Assembly: GCA_003096535.1 (NCBI GenBank)
Contig: QEKJ01000009.1
Location: 24,129 to 88,128 of the forward strand
Reading direction: 5' to 3'
DNA from: Agathobaculum butyriciproducens
Lineage (GTDB): Bacteria > Bacillota > Clostridia > Oscillospirales > Butyricicoccaceae
Length of the DNA: 64,000 nucleotides
A program made the translations under genes and the position numbers. This document shows, in pieces, positions 51,589 through 60,899 of the stretch. Positions within the stretch are counted from its first letter, which is position 1. Every line of letters begins with the position of its first letter. The notes under the pieces are model-generated. The model was not told where the DNA came from. It saw only the letters and a program-made list of their open reading frames with translations, and did no database searches.

Positions 51589-53223
51589 ATGGCAGATAAA
51601 AGCGCAAATAAACCGAAGAAGGGAGCGCATTTGATCAAAAAACAGGCCCCAAAGCCGGAAAAACCGGCGCAGGTCATCCGGACGGAAGCGAAGCAGCCGA
51701 AGAAGAAACGTCGTGTTCCTATCGGTGTAAAGATTGCCGTCGGGGTTGTCATTGCGGCGGCAGCTGGTGCATTCGGCTATGTGTACTGCTACCCGAATGT
51801 TTTTCCGGGCGTGACTGTCGGACCGATCGCGGTCGGGGGCATGAACCGCGATGATGCGGCAAACACCATCGAGGACCAGAGTGCGCCGCTGTACGAGGGC
51901 AAGAATGTCACGGTGACGATTTACGGCTCCAACTATGATATTCCGGTCGATAAGGTGCTGAAAAACGTGGACGGCATCCAGTCCGCCGAGAACGCCTATG
52001 AAATAGGCCGCACCGGCAATCCGCTCGAGCGCGTGCGCGATATCATCGGCGCAATGCGCGGTCAAAGAGAGGCGCAGATTGCGGCAACCGTAGACGAGGA
52101 AAGCCTGCGCGGCACGCTCAACGAAATCGCGGACACGGCGCTGACCGAGCCGGTCAATCCGACCTGGGAGCTGAAGGACAGCAATCTGATCGTGCATTCC
52201 GGCAAGCCGGGCGTCAAGTTTGACACGGATGCGGTAGAGCAGGCGCTGACCGATCAGATCCGCCTGATGGACTTTGAGCCGTATGAGGTCTCGACCGAGG
52301 TGACAGCCGCTCCGGCGATTGACGTTGACAAGATCGCAGCCGACATTATCGGTGACCCGGTCAATGCCACCGTCAGCAAGGAGGACGGCAAGACCATCAT
52401 TGCCGGCAAGGCAGGCGTATCGTTCGACACCGATAAGGCCAGGGAGATCATCGGCGACGGCTCGCAGGAGACCTACACCATTCCGGTGGCGATCACCCAG
52501 CCGTCCATCACGGCAGAAACGCTCAAGGCGAAGCTGTTCCACGATACGCTCGCGCGCACGGCGACCAATCTCGACGAGGGCAATGCACCGCGTACGAACA
52601 ACATCCGTCTGGCGGCTAAAGCCATCAACGGCACCATCCTCAATCCGGGCGACGAGTTTTCCTATAATGGCACGGTTGGCGAGCGCACAGCCGCACGCGG
52701 TTATCAGGAGGCGCACGCCTACTCGGGCGGCAAGATTATTGACGAGTTCGGCGGCGGTGTCTGCCAGCCGTCCTCGACGCTGTACATGGCCGTGCTGCGT
52801 GCCGATTTGAAGGTGACCGAACGGCATAATCATTCGTTTACCGTGTCCTACACACCGCTCGGCGAGGACGCAACCGTGGATTACGGCAATCTGGATTTCC
52901 GGTTCGTCAACAATACGGCGTATCCGGTCAAGATTCTTGCCGAGCAGACCGACGGTCAGATGATCATGACCATTGTCGGCACCAAAACGAGTGACAAGAC
53001 GGTCACGACTCGCACAGAGGTGCTCGAGACCTATAAGCCGGAGACCGTTACAAAGACGGACAGCTCGATGGAGGCAGGCGACAGCCGCGTGGAGACCTCG
53101 GGCATCACGGGCTACTCGACCAAGACCTACAAGCAGATTACTGAAAACGGCAAGACGACCGAGGTGCTGGCCAACAGTTCCACCTATTCCAAACGGGATG
53201 AGGTCGTTTACGTCGGTGAATGA
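51589..53223 (+). CDS. VanW family membrane-anchored protein
   Basis: 544 residues. A very basic, Pro/Lys-rich cytoplasmic tail (1-45), one membrane helix (about 47-66), two peptidoglycan-binding-4-like segments (about 80-315) and the VanW domain (about 330-470: FSYNGTVGERTAARGYQEA, GGGVCQPSSTLY, ERHNHSF). The C-terminus is Thr/Glu-rich and G5-like. VanW function is unknown; wall association is likely. Its stop overlaps the earliest start of the next gene (ATGA), so the two are probably cotranscribed. Confidence 0.92.
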   Translation: MADKSANKPKKGAHLIKKQAPKPEKPAQVIRTEAKQPKKKRRVPIGVKIAVGVVIAAAAGAFGYVYCYPNVFPGVTVGPIAVGGMNRDDAANTIEDQSAPLYEGKNVTVTIYGSNYDIPVDKVLKNVDGIQSAENAYEIGRTGNPLERVRDIIGAMRGQREAQIAATVDEESLRGTLNEIADTALTEPVNPTWELKDSNLIVHSGKPGVKFDTDAVEQALTDQIRLMDFEPYEVSTEVTAAPAIDVDKIAADIIGDPVNATVSKEDGKTIIAGKAGVSFDTDKAREIIGDGSQETYTIPVAITQPSITAETLKAKLFHDTLARTATNLDEGNAPRTNNIRLAAKAINGTILNPGDEFSYNGTVGERTAARGYQEAHAYSGGKIIDEFGGGVCQPSSTLYMAVLRADLKVTERHNHSFTVSYTPLGEDATVDYGNLDFRFVNNTAYPVKILAEQTDGQMIMTIVGTKTSDKTVTTRTEVLETYKPETVTKTDSSMEAGDSRVETSGITGYSTKTYKQITENGKTTEVLANSSTYSKRDEVVYVGE

Positions 53224-53243
53224 TAAAGAAAATGGAGAATTTT

Positions 53244-54176
53244 ATGAACAGTTTTACAGCTGAGACCCGCAGACAGCTCAAGCGGGAGCAGAAGGTGTGT
53301 GTAATGGAAAACCTTGGCCGGTGTATCGGCATCCAGCTGATGTATCTCGTGCCGTATGTGCTGCTTATGGTGATCCTGTACGTTTCCGTGTTCGGCAGAG
53401 CGTTCGCGCTCATCGCAGGCGGCGTCAGCGCAAACGATTACCAGCTGATGGCGGCGCTCTCGCGCGGACTGAATACCATCTGGCTGTGCATTGCGCTCAT
53501 GCTGGCAATCACAGGCCCCCTGCAGTTCGGCCTTATGCACTTTTACATCGGTCTCGCACACGGCGAGGATGTAACGGTGGGTACACTCATGTATCCGTTT
53601 ACCTCGCTGAAAAGTGTCTGGGCGGGCATCCGCATGGTGTTTACGCTGTGGCTGCGCGGCATTATCTGGTCAATCGTGCCGACCGTCATCTATTCGGCAA
53701 TCGTATTTTCGGTTGCTGTGGCTGTCTCGGATACAGCACAGTATCAGGTGATTGCGGGAGCGCTGCAGGTTGTGTACCTGCTGGTGATGATTCCGATTCG
53801 CGTTAAGCTGCAGACCTACAATGCTGGCTGGCTCCTGCTCGCGCAGGACGAGAACCGCAGCGCATGGGCGGCTACGCGTGAGGCTTCATGGGCGTTTCGC
53901 GGAAATCTGATGAAGCTGTTTGTGTTCGACCTCAGCTTTATCGGCTGGTATATCCTGACGGCGGTTGTCCTCTGGGGATGTATCCTGCTCGGCACGGTCG
54001 GTGTGACTGTGATGAGCACCGGCATGGCGATTGCGGTGTTCGCGGCAGCTCTGGTGGCGGCGCTATGCCTGACTGCCGTACTGAACGGTTTTCTCTCGGC
54101 GTATATGGAAAGCTCGTTCGTGCGTATGTATGAGCATCTGACCGAACCGTCGGTGGAGTTTTATCCGGAAGGGTAA
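53244..54176 (+). CDS. DUF975 family integral membrane protein
   Basis: 310 residues, about six membrane segments, with a basic N-terminus (ETRRQLKREQK) and the conserved block around YNAGWLLLAQDENRSAWAATREASWAFRGN before the last helices, as in DUF975 proteins. Role unknown. I prefer ATG 53244, which has GGAG six bases upstream; ATG 53220, overlapping the vanW stop, is the alternative. A strong terminator follows. Confidence 0.8.
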   Translation: MNSFTAETRRQLKREQKVCVMENLGRCIGIQLMYLVPYVLLMVILYVSVFGRAFALIAGGVSANDYQLMAALSRGLNTIWLCIALMLAITGPLQFGLMHFYIGLAHGEDVTVGTLMYPFTSLKSVWAGIRMVFTLWLRGIIWSIVPTVIYSAIVFSVAVAVSDTAQYQVIAGALQVVYLLVMIPIRVKLQTYNAGWLLLAQDENRSAWAATREASWAFRGNLMKLFVFDLSFIGWYILTAVVLWGCILLGTVGVTVMSTGMAIAVFAAALVAALCLTAVLNGFLSAYMESSFVRMYEHLTEPSVEFYPEG

Positions 54177-54260
54177 GCATCCTGCCGGGCAACCTGCATT
54201 CGTGGAGGTTATGCGGTGATAGCATCAGGCAAACGACAGGATATCATTTATGAACGTGTG

Positions 54261-54294
54261 AAAAGCCTCGGAGATGTATGCTCCGAGGCTTTTC
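54261..54294 (+). terminator. Terminator of the vanW-DUF975 unit
   Basis: AAAAGCCTCGGAG / CTCCGAGGCTTTT stem; the tail TTTTCC is short. Confidence 0.85.
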
Positions 54295-54297
54295 CTA

Positions 54298-54326
54298 TTG
54301 TATCGTACCCGCAGATACGCTATAAT
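54298..54326 (+). promoter_or_regulatory. Promoter of the MscS-type channel gene
   Basis: TTGTAT (54298-54303) and perfect TATAAT (54321-54326), spacing 17; about 30 bases before the ATG. Confidence 0.75.
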
Positions 54327-54357
54327 AAACCTATCTCCGGAAAGAGAGGGAACCCTG

Positions 54358-55230
54358 ATGTTTGAATGGTTTACAGAATTTATGGAATCGCCGCTGGGAA
54401 AGCTGATTTCCACGGGAATACTGGCCGTGGCGGTGCTGCTCCTGACGCTGGCGGCGGCCGGACTGGTCAATCGGCTGATGAAAAAGCTGGTTGACCGTCA
54501 CCGGAAAACGAACAGCAGTATTGCGACCGTCTTAGGATTTGTGCGCTACATAGCGGTTGCTGCGGTGTACTTTGCGGGCGGCATGGTCATCGTAGGTGCG
54601 ATTCCGGTGCTGTCGAGTGCGGTGCGTACTCTGCTGGCTACCGGCGGTGTGATCGCGGTGGTTGCCGGTCTTGCTGCACAGGAAGCCCTCGGCAGCGTGG
54701 TCAGCGGCGTGATGATCCTCGCATTCAAGCCGTTTAAGATGGGCGATGTCGTGCGCTATGTCGATAATGACATCACCGGCTGCGTTGAGGAGATCACGCT
54801 GCACCATACTGCAGTCCGCACGTTCGAGAACAAGCGCGTTATCATCCCAAACAGCAAGATGAACAGTGCCATCATCGAGAACGCCGACTATGCGGACAGC
54901 AAGGTCTGCGTGTTCCTGACAGTGGGGATTACCTACGAAAGCGATCTCAAAAAAGCCAAAGAGCTGCTCGCCCGCGAGGTGCGGAAGCAGCCGGCCTTCC
55001 TCGATATTCGCACCGAGCAGCAGAAAAAGGACGGCGTGCCCGATGTGCCGGTCGTTGTGCTTGAGCTGGCGGATTCCGCGGTTGTTCTGCGTGCATCGCT
55101 GTGGGCGAAGGATAACGCCACTGCATTCGCGCTCAAGTGCGCCGTGCTCGAGGGCATTAAGCTTACCTATGACGCGGAAGGCATTGATATTGCATATCCG
55201 CACATGCAAGTCGTAAAAAGTGAGAAATGA
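54358..55230 (+). CDS. MscS family mechanosensitive channel
   Basis: 290 residues. Three N-terminal helices; the pore-lining TM3 and following segment are seen in GVIAVVAGLAAQEALGSVVSG. The beta domain has FKPFKMGDVVRY and TFENKRVIIPNSKM, both MscS signatures, then an alpha/beta C-terminus. It should open on osmotic downshock. AGAGAGGG precedes the ATG. Single-gene unit. Confidence 0.93.
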   Translation: MFEWFTEFMESPLGKLISTGILAVAVLLLTLAAAGLVNRLMKKLVDRHRKTNSSIATVLGFVRYIAVAAVYFAGGMVIVGAIPVLSSAVRTLLATGGVIAVVAGLAAQEALGSVVSGVMILAFKPFKMGDVVRYVDNDITGCVEEITLHHTAVRTFENKRVIIPNSKMNSAIIENADYADSKVCVFLTVGITYESDLKKAKELLAREVRKQPAFLDIRTEQQKKDGVPDVPVVVLELADSAVVLRASLWAKDNATAFALKCAVLEGIKLTYDAEGIDIAYPHMQVVKSEK

Positions 55231-55333
55231 GGAGGCAGAAGTGAGGAGCGGGCGGTGATTTCCCGTGTTGTCGGGTGGCCGGTGGTCTCCTGCGCAGCGA
55301 TAAACCGCAACCGAAACTCCTGTCTCCTGCCTG
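55228..55333. repeat. R4 purine/pyrimidine inverted repeat, copy 2
   Basis: AGGAGGCAGAAGTGAGGAG faces ACTCCTGTCTCCTGCCT around about 70 bases that hold a smaller GC-rich hairpin. Compare 29174-29271. It lies between the MscS and Gfo/Idh genes. Confidence 0.55.
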
Positions 55334-55413
55334 TAAGAAATCGCAAGATATTGTAAGACAACCACCCGCATTCCTTTTATAATATGGTCAAAGAGCAAAG
55401 GGAGGAACATAAG

Positions 55414-56571
55414 ATGAAGAAATTACGCGTTGGTGTAATTGGCATTGGCGACATCAGCAATGTTTACCTGAACAATCTGAAAAAGTATGACGCAGTCGAG
55501 GTGGTGGCGTGTGCCTCACGCGGACTGGAGAAGGCACAGCGCAAGGCAGCGGAGCACGGTATTCCCAAGGCATACGCCTCCGGTATGGAGCTGATCGCTG
55601 ACCCGGATATTGACATTATTCTCAATCTGACAACGCCGCAGGCACATTATGAGTATAATCTGGCAGCCTTGAAGGCAGGCAAGCATGTCTACACGGAGAA
55701 GCCGCTGGCGATGACGTTTGAGCAGGGCAGGGAGCTTGTTTCGCTCGCCAAGGAGAAGGGACTGCTGATTGGCTGTGCGCCGGACACCTTTCTCGGCGGC
55801 CGCTTGCAGAACATCCGCGAGCTGATCGACAGCGGCAGACTGGGCCGCATCACGGGCGGCGGTGCGTGGTTTGTCGGTCACGGGCACGAGTTCCACCATC
55901 CGGCTCCGGCATTCTTCTATCAGCCGGGTGCGGGCCCGCTGTACGACATGGGGCCGTACTACGTCACCGCGCTGCTCAGCCTGCTCGGCCCGGTAAAGCG
56001 CGTCTGCGCAATGGCCACCAAGGCAGGGGAGACGCGAACTGTGCCGTCCGGCCCGAGCAAGGGACAGGTGCTGCCGGTGGACGTGGATACTCATATCAAC
56101 GCGATTCTCGAGTTTGTGTGCGGGGCACAGGTGACGCTGACCTGCAGTTTTGACGTCTGGGATTCCGAGCTGCCGCGCATGGAGATTTACGGTACTGAGG
56201 GTACGGTGCTCATTGATGAAAAGGATCCGATTTCCGGTCCCAACCTGTTCGGCGGCGATACGCTCATGCGCACGCCCGACCAGTACCGCTGGGCGGATGC
56301 CGAACGCCGTCCGGAGAACGTAAACGCGCCGTGGCCGGTCGTGCCGAACAGCCATCCGTATAATTCGGTCAGCCACGCCGAGAACCCGCGCGGTATCGGT
56401 CTGGTGGATCTCGTCTACGCGCTCGAGGAGGGCCGCAAGCCGCGTGCCTCCGGCGAGATGGCGCTGCATTCGCTTGAGGTGATGGAGTGCATCCTCAAGA
56501 GTGCACATGAGCACGTCTTCTGTGAGCCAACAACTACATTTGAGCAACCGAAGCCGCTTGATTGGCAGTAA
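55414..56571 (+). CDS. Gfo/Idh/MocA family oxidoreductase
   Basis: 385 residues. N-terminal NAD(P)-binding GVIGIGDISNVYL, the EKPLA motif (about 95) with its conserved Lys, and a C-terminal alpha/beta substrate domain containing HPAPAFFYQPGAGPLYDMGPYY. These enzymes oxidise or reduce sugars and cyclitols; nothing nearby tells the substrate. GGGAGG precedes ATG 55414. A TATAAT element at 55376-55381 is probably its -10 box. Confidence 0.9.
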   Translation: MKKLRVGVIGIGDISNVYLNNLKKYDAVEVVACASRGLEKAQRKAAEHGIPKAYASGMELIADPDIDIILNLTTPQAHYEYNLAALKAGKHVYTEKPLAMTFEQGRELVSLAKEKGLLIGCAPDTFLGGRLQNIRELIDSGRLGRITGGGAWFVGHGHEFHHPAPAFFYQPGAGPLYDMGPYYVTALLSLLGPVKRVCAMATKAGETRTVPSGPSKGQVLPVDVDTHINAILEFVCGAQVTLTCSFDVWDSELPRMEIYGTEGTVLIDEKDPISGPNLFGGDTLMRTPDQYRWADAERRPENVNAPWPVVPNSHPYNSVSHAENPRGIGLVDLVYALEEGRKPRASGEMALHSLEVMECILKSAHEHVFCEPTTTFEQPKPLDWQ

Positions 56572-56629
56572 TTGAAGTAAAAGCCCGAGAAGGATTTTTC
56601 ATTCTCAATTACACCGCATGCCTACCTGA

Positions 56630-56658
56630 AAAAGACACCCCGAGGGGTGTCTTTTTTA
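56630..56658. terminator. Terminator between the oxidoreductase and DHHW genes
   Basis: AAAGACACCCC / GGGGTGTCTTT stem with A run on the left and T run on the right; it can serve both convergent genes. It touches the last codon of the DHHW gene. Confidence 0.88.
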
Positions 56659-57813
56659 TTCCGCAAGTCCCATCGTGCCGTTTCCTTCGGTGGTGATGCA
56701 GGTCAGATCATCGCGGACATACAGCACGACATCGGGTTGATAATCAGCGATATAATCAAGAATATTCTCGCCGTCATAGTGGCGGTAATCCAGGCTGCGC
56801 ATTTCGTCGCACGAGGTATACAGGATACCCTCCAAAGGGTTCGTGAACGAATCACCGACGACAAGCATACGCGGCAGACCGGGACGGTCTGTCTTAATAA
56901 TGGTTTCGCCGATGTCACCGCCCATGTAGTAATCATACACGTTGTTGAAATTTTCGTTGACCACCGTGCTGGCAACCGGCTTGCCATTATCCGTGCGGGT
57001 GAAGGGCACAGGCGTGCCAAGCGTAAAGTGGTACAGCTTGTCATCTGTGGGGTACTCGCCGAGCAGCTTGCGGGAACGGGAGCCGAGAAACGGTCGCTCG
57101 ATCGGCTCGATGGTCACATCGGTGGTGACAGGTGCGTCTATGCCGAGCGTCTGCAAGTGCTCCATGGTGCGCAGATAGGTCTCGTATGCGCCGTAAAAGT
57201 TGTAGTGATGGTCGGTTTTGCTGTAATATTTCTCCGGATTCGCACAGAGATATTCAGCCATGTTCAGGCAGTCAATGCCGCGCGCATCCAGTCCGGCGAG
57301 GAAGTTCGTGCGCATGGAATTATCCGTGTAGGTGCCGGACGTGAGGTACGACGGATATTTGTACCGCAAAGCACTGCTCTGCTCGGGAATGGACAGATAG
57401 ACGAACTTTGCACCGACAGTCTCACACGCCGCGCTCACCTGCGAGAGCGCATCCAGTACGGTCTGCATATTTTCATGGTCATAATCGGTGCGCGGCTTGC
57501 CGTGATAGGGCAGCAGCGTATCGCCTGCGATAACCGTGTTGCTGACGACCGGATTGTGCAGCGCAAGCTCCTTGCGGACGTTCAGCCGCAGCAGTGGAAC
57601 ACGGCAGGCAAAGTGGTCGCTGATATAGGTCTCTACATCGGAGAAAAACGTGCCGTCCAGCACGGTCTCGACGCTCGGCACCGGAAAGACCGCCAGCCTG
57701 CGGTTTTCGTAAAACGAGCCTTTTTCCTTTGGGCTGAATACACTGACAGCCGAAAAAACGGCCAGCGTGCCGCAGAACAGAACGGTTTTGACAATATGCT
57801 TCGCGTTTTTCAT
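56656..57813 (-). CDS. DHHW/AlgJ-AlgX-like cell-surface acylation protein
   Basis: 385 residues with one N-terminal membrane/signal segment. SGNH-like features: DHHYNFYGAYETY (the DHHW-type Asp-His motif, about 199) and VVGDSFTNPL (the GDS serine motif, about 313). Such proteins work with a membrane-bound O-acyltransferase to acetylate extracellular polysaccharide. The MBOAT gene lies 13 bases upstream in the same direction. Confidence 0.88.
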   Translation of the reverse strand: MKNAKHIVKTVLFCGTLAVFSAVSVFSPKEKGSFYENRRLAVFPVPSVETVLDGTFFSDVETYISDHFACRVPLLRLNVRKELALHNPVVSNTVIAGDTLLPYHGKPRTDYDHENMQTVLDALSQVSAACETVGAKFVYLSIPEQSSALRYKYPSYLTSGTYTDNSMRTNFLAGLDARGIDCLNMAEYLCANPEKYYSKTDHHYNFYGAYETYLRTMEHLQTLGIDAPVTTDVTIEPIERPFLGSRSRKLLGEYPTDDKLYHFTLGTPVPFTRTDNGKPVASTVVNENFNNVYDYYMGGDIGETIIKTDRPGLPRMLVVGDSFTNPLEGILYTSCDEMRSLDYRHYDGENILDYIADYQPDVVLYVRDDLTCITTEGNGTMGLAE

Positions 57814-57826
57814 GGTCTCAGCCTCC

Positions 57827-59203
57827 TCAGAAACGAAAGTAGATAAACGGGTTATAGCTGCTGGCGAGCAGGCGCATCAGGCACAGCGTGAACAAGACAG
57901 CCAGCACCGGAAACTCCAGTACACGCCATATACGGGTGGACTTGAGACGCGGGAACACCGGCGCGGACAGTACAACACCGAACAGCAGGTACGGCCAGAA
58001 CCGCAGCAGATATTCGATTACGAACCGATTGAGCGGTACCGTCGAAGTGAACATGCTGCCGAGGTACTGCACCGCCAGTCCCATCGAATCGCTGCGGAAG
58101 AACACCCAGCCGATGACGATGAAAAACAGCGCGTAGAGGTGCTGCAGCACGGACGGCAGGCGCGTAATCCATCCGGCGAGGAATTTCTTTTCCAGAATGA
58201 GCAGCACGCCAAAGTACAGACCCCACGCCATAAATGTCCAGTTAGCACCGTGCCAGAAGCCGGTCAGCGTCCATACGGCGAGCAGATTGAAAATGTGCCG
58301 TGCGGGCGAGCACCGGTTGTCGCCCAGCGGAATGTACACATAGTCGCGGAACCAGGTGGACAGCGAGATATGCCAGCGGCGCCAGAACTCGGTGACCGAC
58401 TTGCTGATGTACGGATAGTTGAAGTTTTCGAGAAACTCGAAGCCGAATATTTTGCCGAGACCGATCGCCATATCCGAGTAGCCGGAGAAATCGAAGTAAA
58501 TCTGCAGCGTGTAGCCAATCGCGCCCATCCACGCACCGGCGGCAGACAGCTCGTTCGGTGCATATTTGAATACGCCGTCCGCAATCTGCGCGAACACATT
58601 GGACAGCAGTACCTTCTTGCTGAGACCGAACAGAAAGCGGCTGATACCCTCGGAAAACTGCGCAAACGAGTGCTTGCGCACGGCAAGCTGCACGTTGACA
58701 TTGTGGTAGCGTACGATCGGGCCTGCGATCAGCTGCGGGAACATGGAGACGTACAGCGCCAGCGAAAACAGATCGTGCTGCGGCGGAACCTCCCGGCGGT
58801 ATACGTCAATGACGTAGCTGAGCGCCTGAAAGGTGTAAAACGAGATGCCGATCGGCATGACAATGCCTGTCACCGGAATACTCAGTCCAAGCAGACTGTC
58901 CGCCGTACTAATGAAGAAATTCAGATACTTGAACACACCCAGCAGGCTTAGATTGGCGATAACGCACAAAATAAGCAGCGGTTTTCTGTATGTACTGCGC
59001 ATGGACAGACCGAACAGGTAGTTCATCAGTATCGAAAAAATTAGCATGCCGATCAGCCTTGGCTCTCCGTAGAAATAAAAGAACAGGCTGAATAAAAGCA
59101 GCACCGCGTTCCGCACTCGGATAAATTTCTGCGGCACGATATAATAGCAGAACAGCGCCGCCGGCAAAAAGAAAAATAGAAAAATCAGACTGCTGAAAAC
59201 CAT
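57827..59203 (-). CDS. MBOAT family O-acyltransferase (AlgI/DltB-like)
   Basis: 458 residues, about eleven membrane helices. FDFSGYSDMAIGLGKIFGF, EFWRRWHISLSTWFRDYVYIPLG and the active-site His in GFWHGANWTF are the MBOAT signatures. It passes an acyl group, usually acetyl, across the membrane to the DHHW partner. I chose ATG 59203; codons upstream of it extend into the promoter region. The pair probably O-acylates a wall or capsular polymer. Confidence 0.93.
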   Translation of the reverse strand: MVFSSLIFLFFFLPAALFCYYIVPQKFIRVRNAVLLLFSLFFYFYGEPRLIGMLIFSILMNYLFGLSMRSTYRKPLLILCVIANLSLLGVFKYLNFFISTADSLLGLSIPVTGIVMPIGISFYTFQALSYVIDVYRREVPPQHDLFSLALYVSMFPQLIAGPIVRYHNVNVQLAVRKHSFAQFSEGISRFLFGLSKKVLLSNVFAQIADGVFKYAPNELSAAGAWMGAIGYTLQIYFDFSGYSDMAIGLGKIFGFEFLENFNYPYISKSVTEFWRRWHISLSTWFRDYVYIPLGDNRCSPARHIFNLLAVWTLTGFWHGANWTFMAWGLYFGVLLILEKKFLAGWITRLPSVLQHLYALFFIVIGWVFFRSDSMGLAVQYLGSMFTSTVPLNRFVIEYLLRFWPYLLFGVVLSAPVFPRLKSTRIWRVLEFPVLAVLFTLCLMRLLASSYNPFIYFRF

Positions 59204-59270
59204 GTAGCAAACATCCCTGTATGGTAAAATTGCTGTCAGAAAGGCAAAACAACCGACAAAAAGCACCTTT

Positions 59271-59299
59271 AGTTTACCATGTTCTGCGCGGATTTGCAA
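59271..59299 (-). promoter_or_regulatory. Promoter of the MBOAT-DHHW operon
   Basis: TTGCAA (59294-59299) and TAAACT (59271-59276) on the minus strand, spacing 17. Confidence 0.55.
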
Positions 59300-59336
59300 T
59301 CATGCATCAGATAGCCGCATCGTTTCTGAATTGTTG

Positions 59337-59365
59337 TTTACTTTTTCCAAGAACTATGCTATATT
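59337..59365 (+). promoter_or_regulatory. Promoter of the SLH-DUF6612-like gene
   Basis: TTTACT (59337-59342) and TATATT (59360-59365), spacing 17; about 45 bases before the ATG. Confidence 0.55.
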
Positions 59366-59409
59366 AAGGATAAGCTATTGGCTGTTTCGATTAAAAGGAG
59401 GAAGACAAT

Positions 59410-60750
59410 ATGAAAAAGATGAGAATCGCACTGGCATCCATGCTGGTTGCTGCCGGTATTACGGCAACAGCCGGTGCGGCGAACTTCACAAACTGTGCGG
59501 ACCGCCTGAAGGACGTGGGACTGTTCCAGGGCACTAATCAGGGTTACCAGCTTGACAAGGCACCCACCCGTGCCGAGGCTTCGGCAATGCTGGTCCGTCT
59601 GCTGGGCAAGGAAGCCGAGGCGGAAAAGCTGACCTACACCGCACCGTTTACCGATCTGAAGGGCTGGGAAAAGCCGTATGTGCAGTACCTGTACGATAAC
59701 GGCCTTGCCAACGGCATGAGTGCGACTGCCTATAACCCGACCGGCAAGTGCTCTGCACAGATGTATACCACATTCCTGCTGCGTGCACTCGGCTACTCGG
59801 ATACCAAGGGCGATTTCACCTATGCCAAAGCACTGGATTTCGGTGAGCAGGTTGGCCTGGTGGACGATGTCAATTGCAGCACCAAGAATTTCCTGCGTGA
59901 CAACGTAGTTGCAATGAGCCTGACCGCGCTTGATACCGATGTCAAGGGCAGTGACAGCATTCTGCTCGATAAGCTGGTTGCAGACGGTGCGGTTGACAAG
60001 ACCAAGGCTGCTTCTCTGGGCGCATTTTTCGCAGACGCGGACGCATTCAACACCGCTGCGGAGAACACCTCGGCGGAGTCCAAGATGGCTATGGATATGA
60101 ACATCAAGGCAAGCGTTAAACTCGGCACCACCAAGCTGCTCGATATGTCCATGCCGATGACGGTTAAGACCGATATGAACCTCAAGGAGCTGGACAAGTC
60201 CGTGATGGCATTCAGCGGCAAGCTGAACATGACGATCGACCCGTCTTTGGCGAACGGCGGCGATACCAGTATTTCGCAGGATATTAACTATTACTTCACC
60301 AATGGCACTTACTACATGGATATGGGTGCACAGGGCAAGTACAAAATGGCGATGTCCTTTGATGATGTGCTGAACGGCATGGAGATTTCTGCTATGAACA
60401 GCTCTGTTCCGGTCAGCGCGATCGAGAGCATTACCAAGGGCAGCGGCAGTATGACCGTTAAGTACAACATGAACAGTGTCTTCAGTTCCGACCTGTTTGA
60501 TGAGCTGCTCGGCGGCATGTTGGACGGTGTTTCCATCAAAACCCGCGATATGAATGTTACCGCGAAGGCAGTCAATGGCATGCTTACCGATACCGCGATT
60601 TCCGGTACGGTTGATATTACGGCAGAGGGCGAGACCATCAGCGCAACTCTGAACGCAGTCGCTAAGGTAACCGCTACCGGCGATGCGGTTAAGATTACGC
60701 TGCCGACCGATCTGGACAGCTATGTCGATCTGCCGACCGAGATTAACTGA
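59410..60750 (+). CDS. Secreted protein with N-terminal SLH-like repeats and a beta-rich DUF6612-like domain
   Basis: 446 residues. Signal peptide 1-23 (MRIALASMLVAAGITATAGA). Two to three SLH-like repeats at about 25-195 (DKAPTRAEASAMLVRLLG, FTDLKGWEKPYVQYLYDNGL, YNPTGKCSAQMYTTFLLRALGY). The rest (about 215-446) is a beta-rich region with many Met, Thr and Asp, resembling the LolA/DUF6612-type fold of Firmicutes surface proteins (MDMNIKASVKLG, YYFTNGTYYMDMG). Function unknown; cell-surface location is well supported. AAGGAGG precedes the ATG. Confidence 0.85.
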   Translation: MKKMRIALASMLVAAGITATAGAANFTNCADRLKDVGLFQGTNQGYQLDKAPTRAEASAMLVRLLGKEAEAEKLTYTAPFTDLKGWEKPYVQYLYDNGLANGMSATAYNPTGKCSAQMYTTFLLRALGYSDTKGDFTYAKALDFGEQVGLVDDVNCSTKNFLRDNVVAMSLTALDTDVKGSDSILLDKLVADGAVDKTKAASLGAFFADADAFNTAAENTSAESKMAMDMNIKASVKLGTTKLLDMSMPMTVKTDMNLKELDKSVMAFSGKLNMTIDPSLANGGDTSISQDINYYFTNGTYYMDMGAQGKYKMAMSFDDVLNGMEISAMNSSVPVSAIESITKGSGSMTVKYNMNSVFSSDLFDELLGGMLDGVSIKTRDMNVTAKAVNGMLTDTAISGTVDITAEGETISATLNAVAKVTATGDAVKITLPTDLDSYVDLPTEIN

Positions 60751-60754
60751 CGGC

Positions 60755-60782
60755 TTGACAATTCCGCACCTTTTATGATAAA
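60755..60782 (+). promoter_or_regulatory. Promoter of the MATE transporter gene
   Basis: TTGACA (60755-60760) and GATAAA (60777-60782), spacing 16, right behind the preceding stop codon. Confidence 0.55.
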
Positions 60783-60838
60783 CTTATTTCACTAAAATTT
60801 GTGTGGATTTTTACAGCATCTCAAGATGTTCTTTTTCG

Positions 60839-60873
60839 CCGCACGACCGGGATTCCGGCCGTGCGGTTTTTTT
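60839..60873 (+). terminator. Terminator/attenuator in the MATE leader
   Basis: CCGCACG-A-CCGG / CCGG-C-CGTGCGG stem with seven T behind it, 27 bases before the MATE start and downstream of a promoter. It could simply end the upstream gene or act as attenuator. Confidence 0.85.
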
Positions 60874-60899
60874 ATTTGCACAAAAGGGAGGAACCGAAC

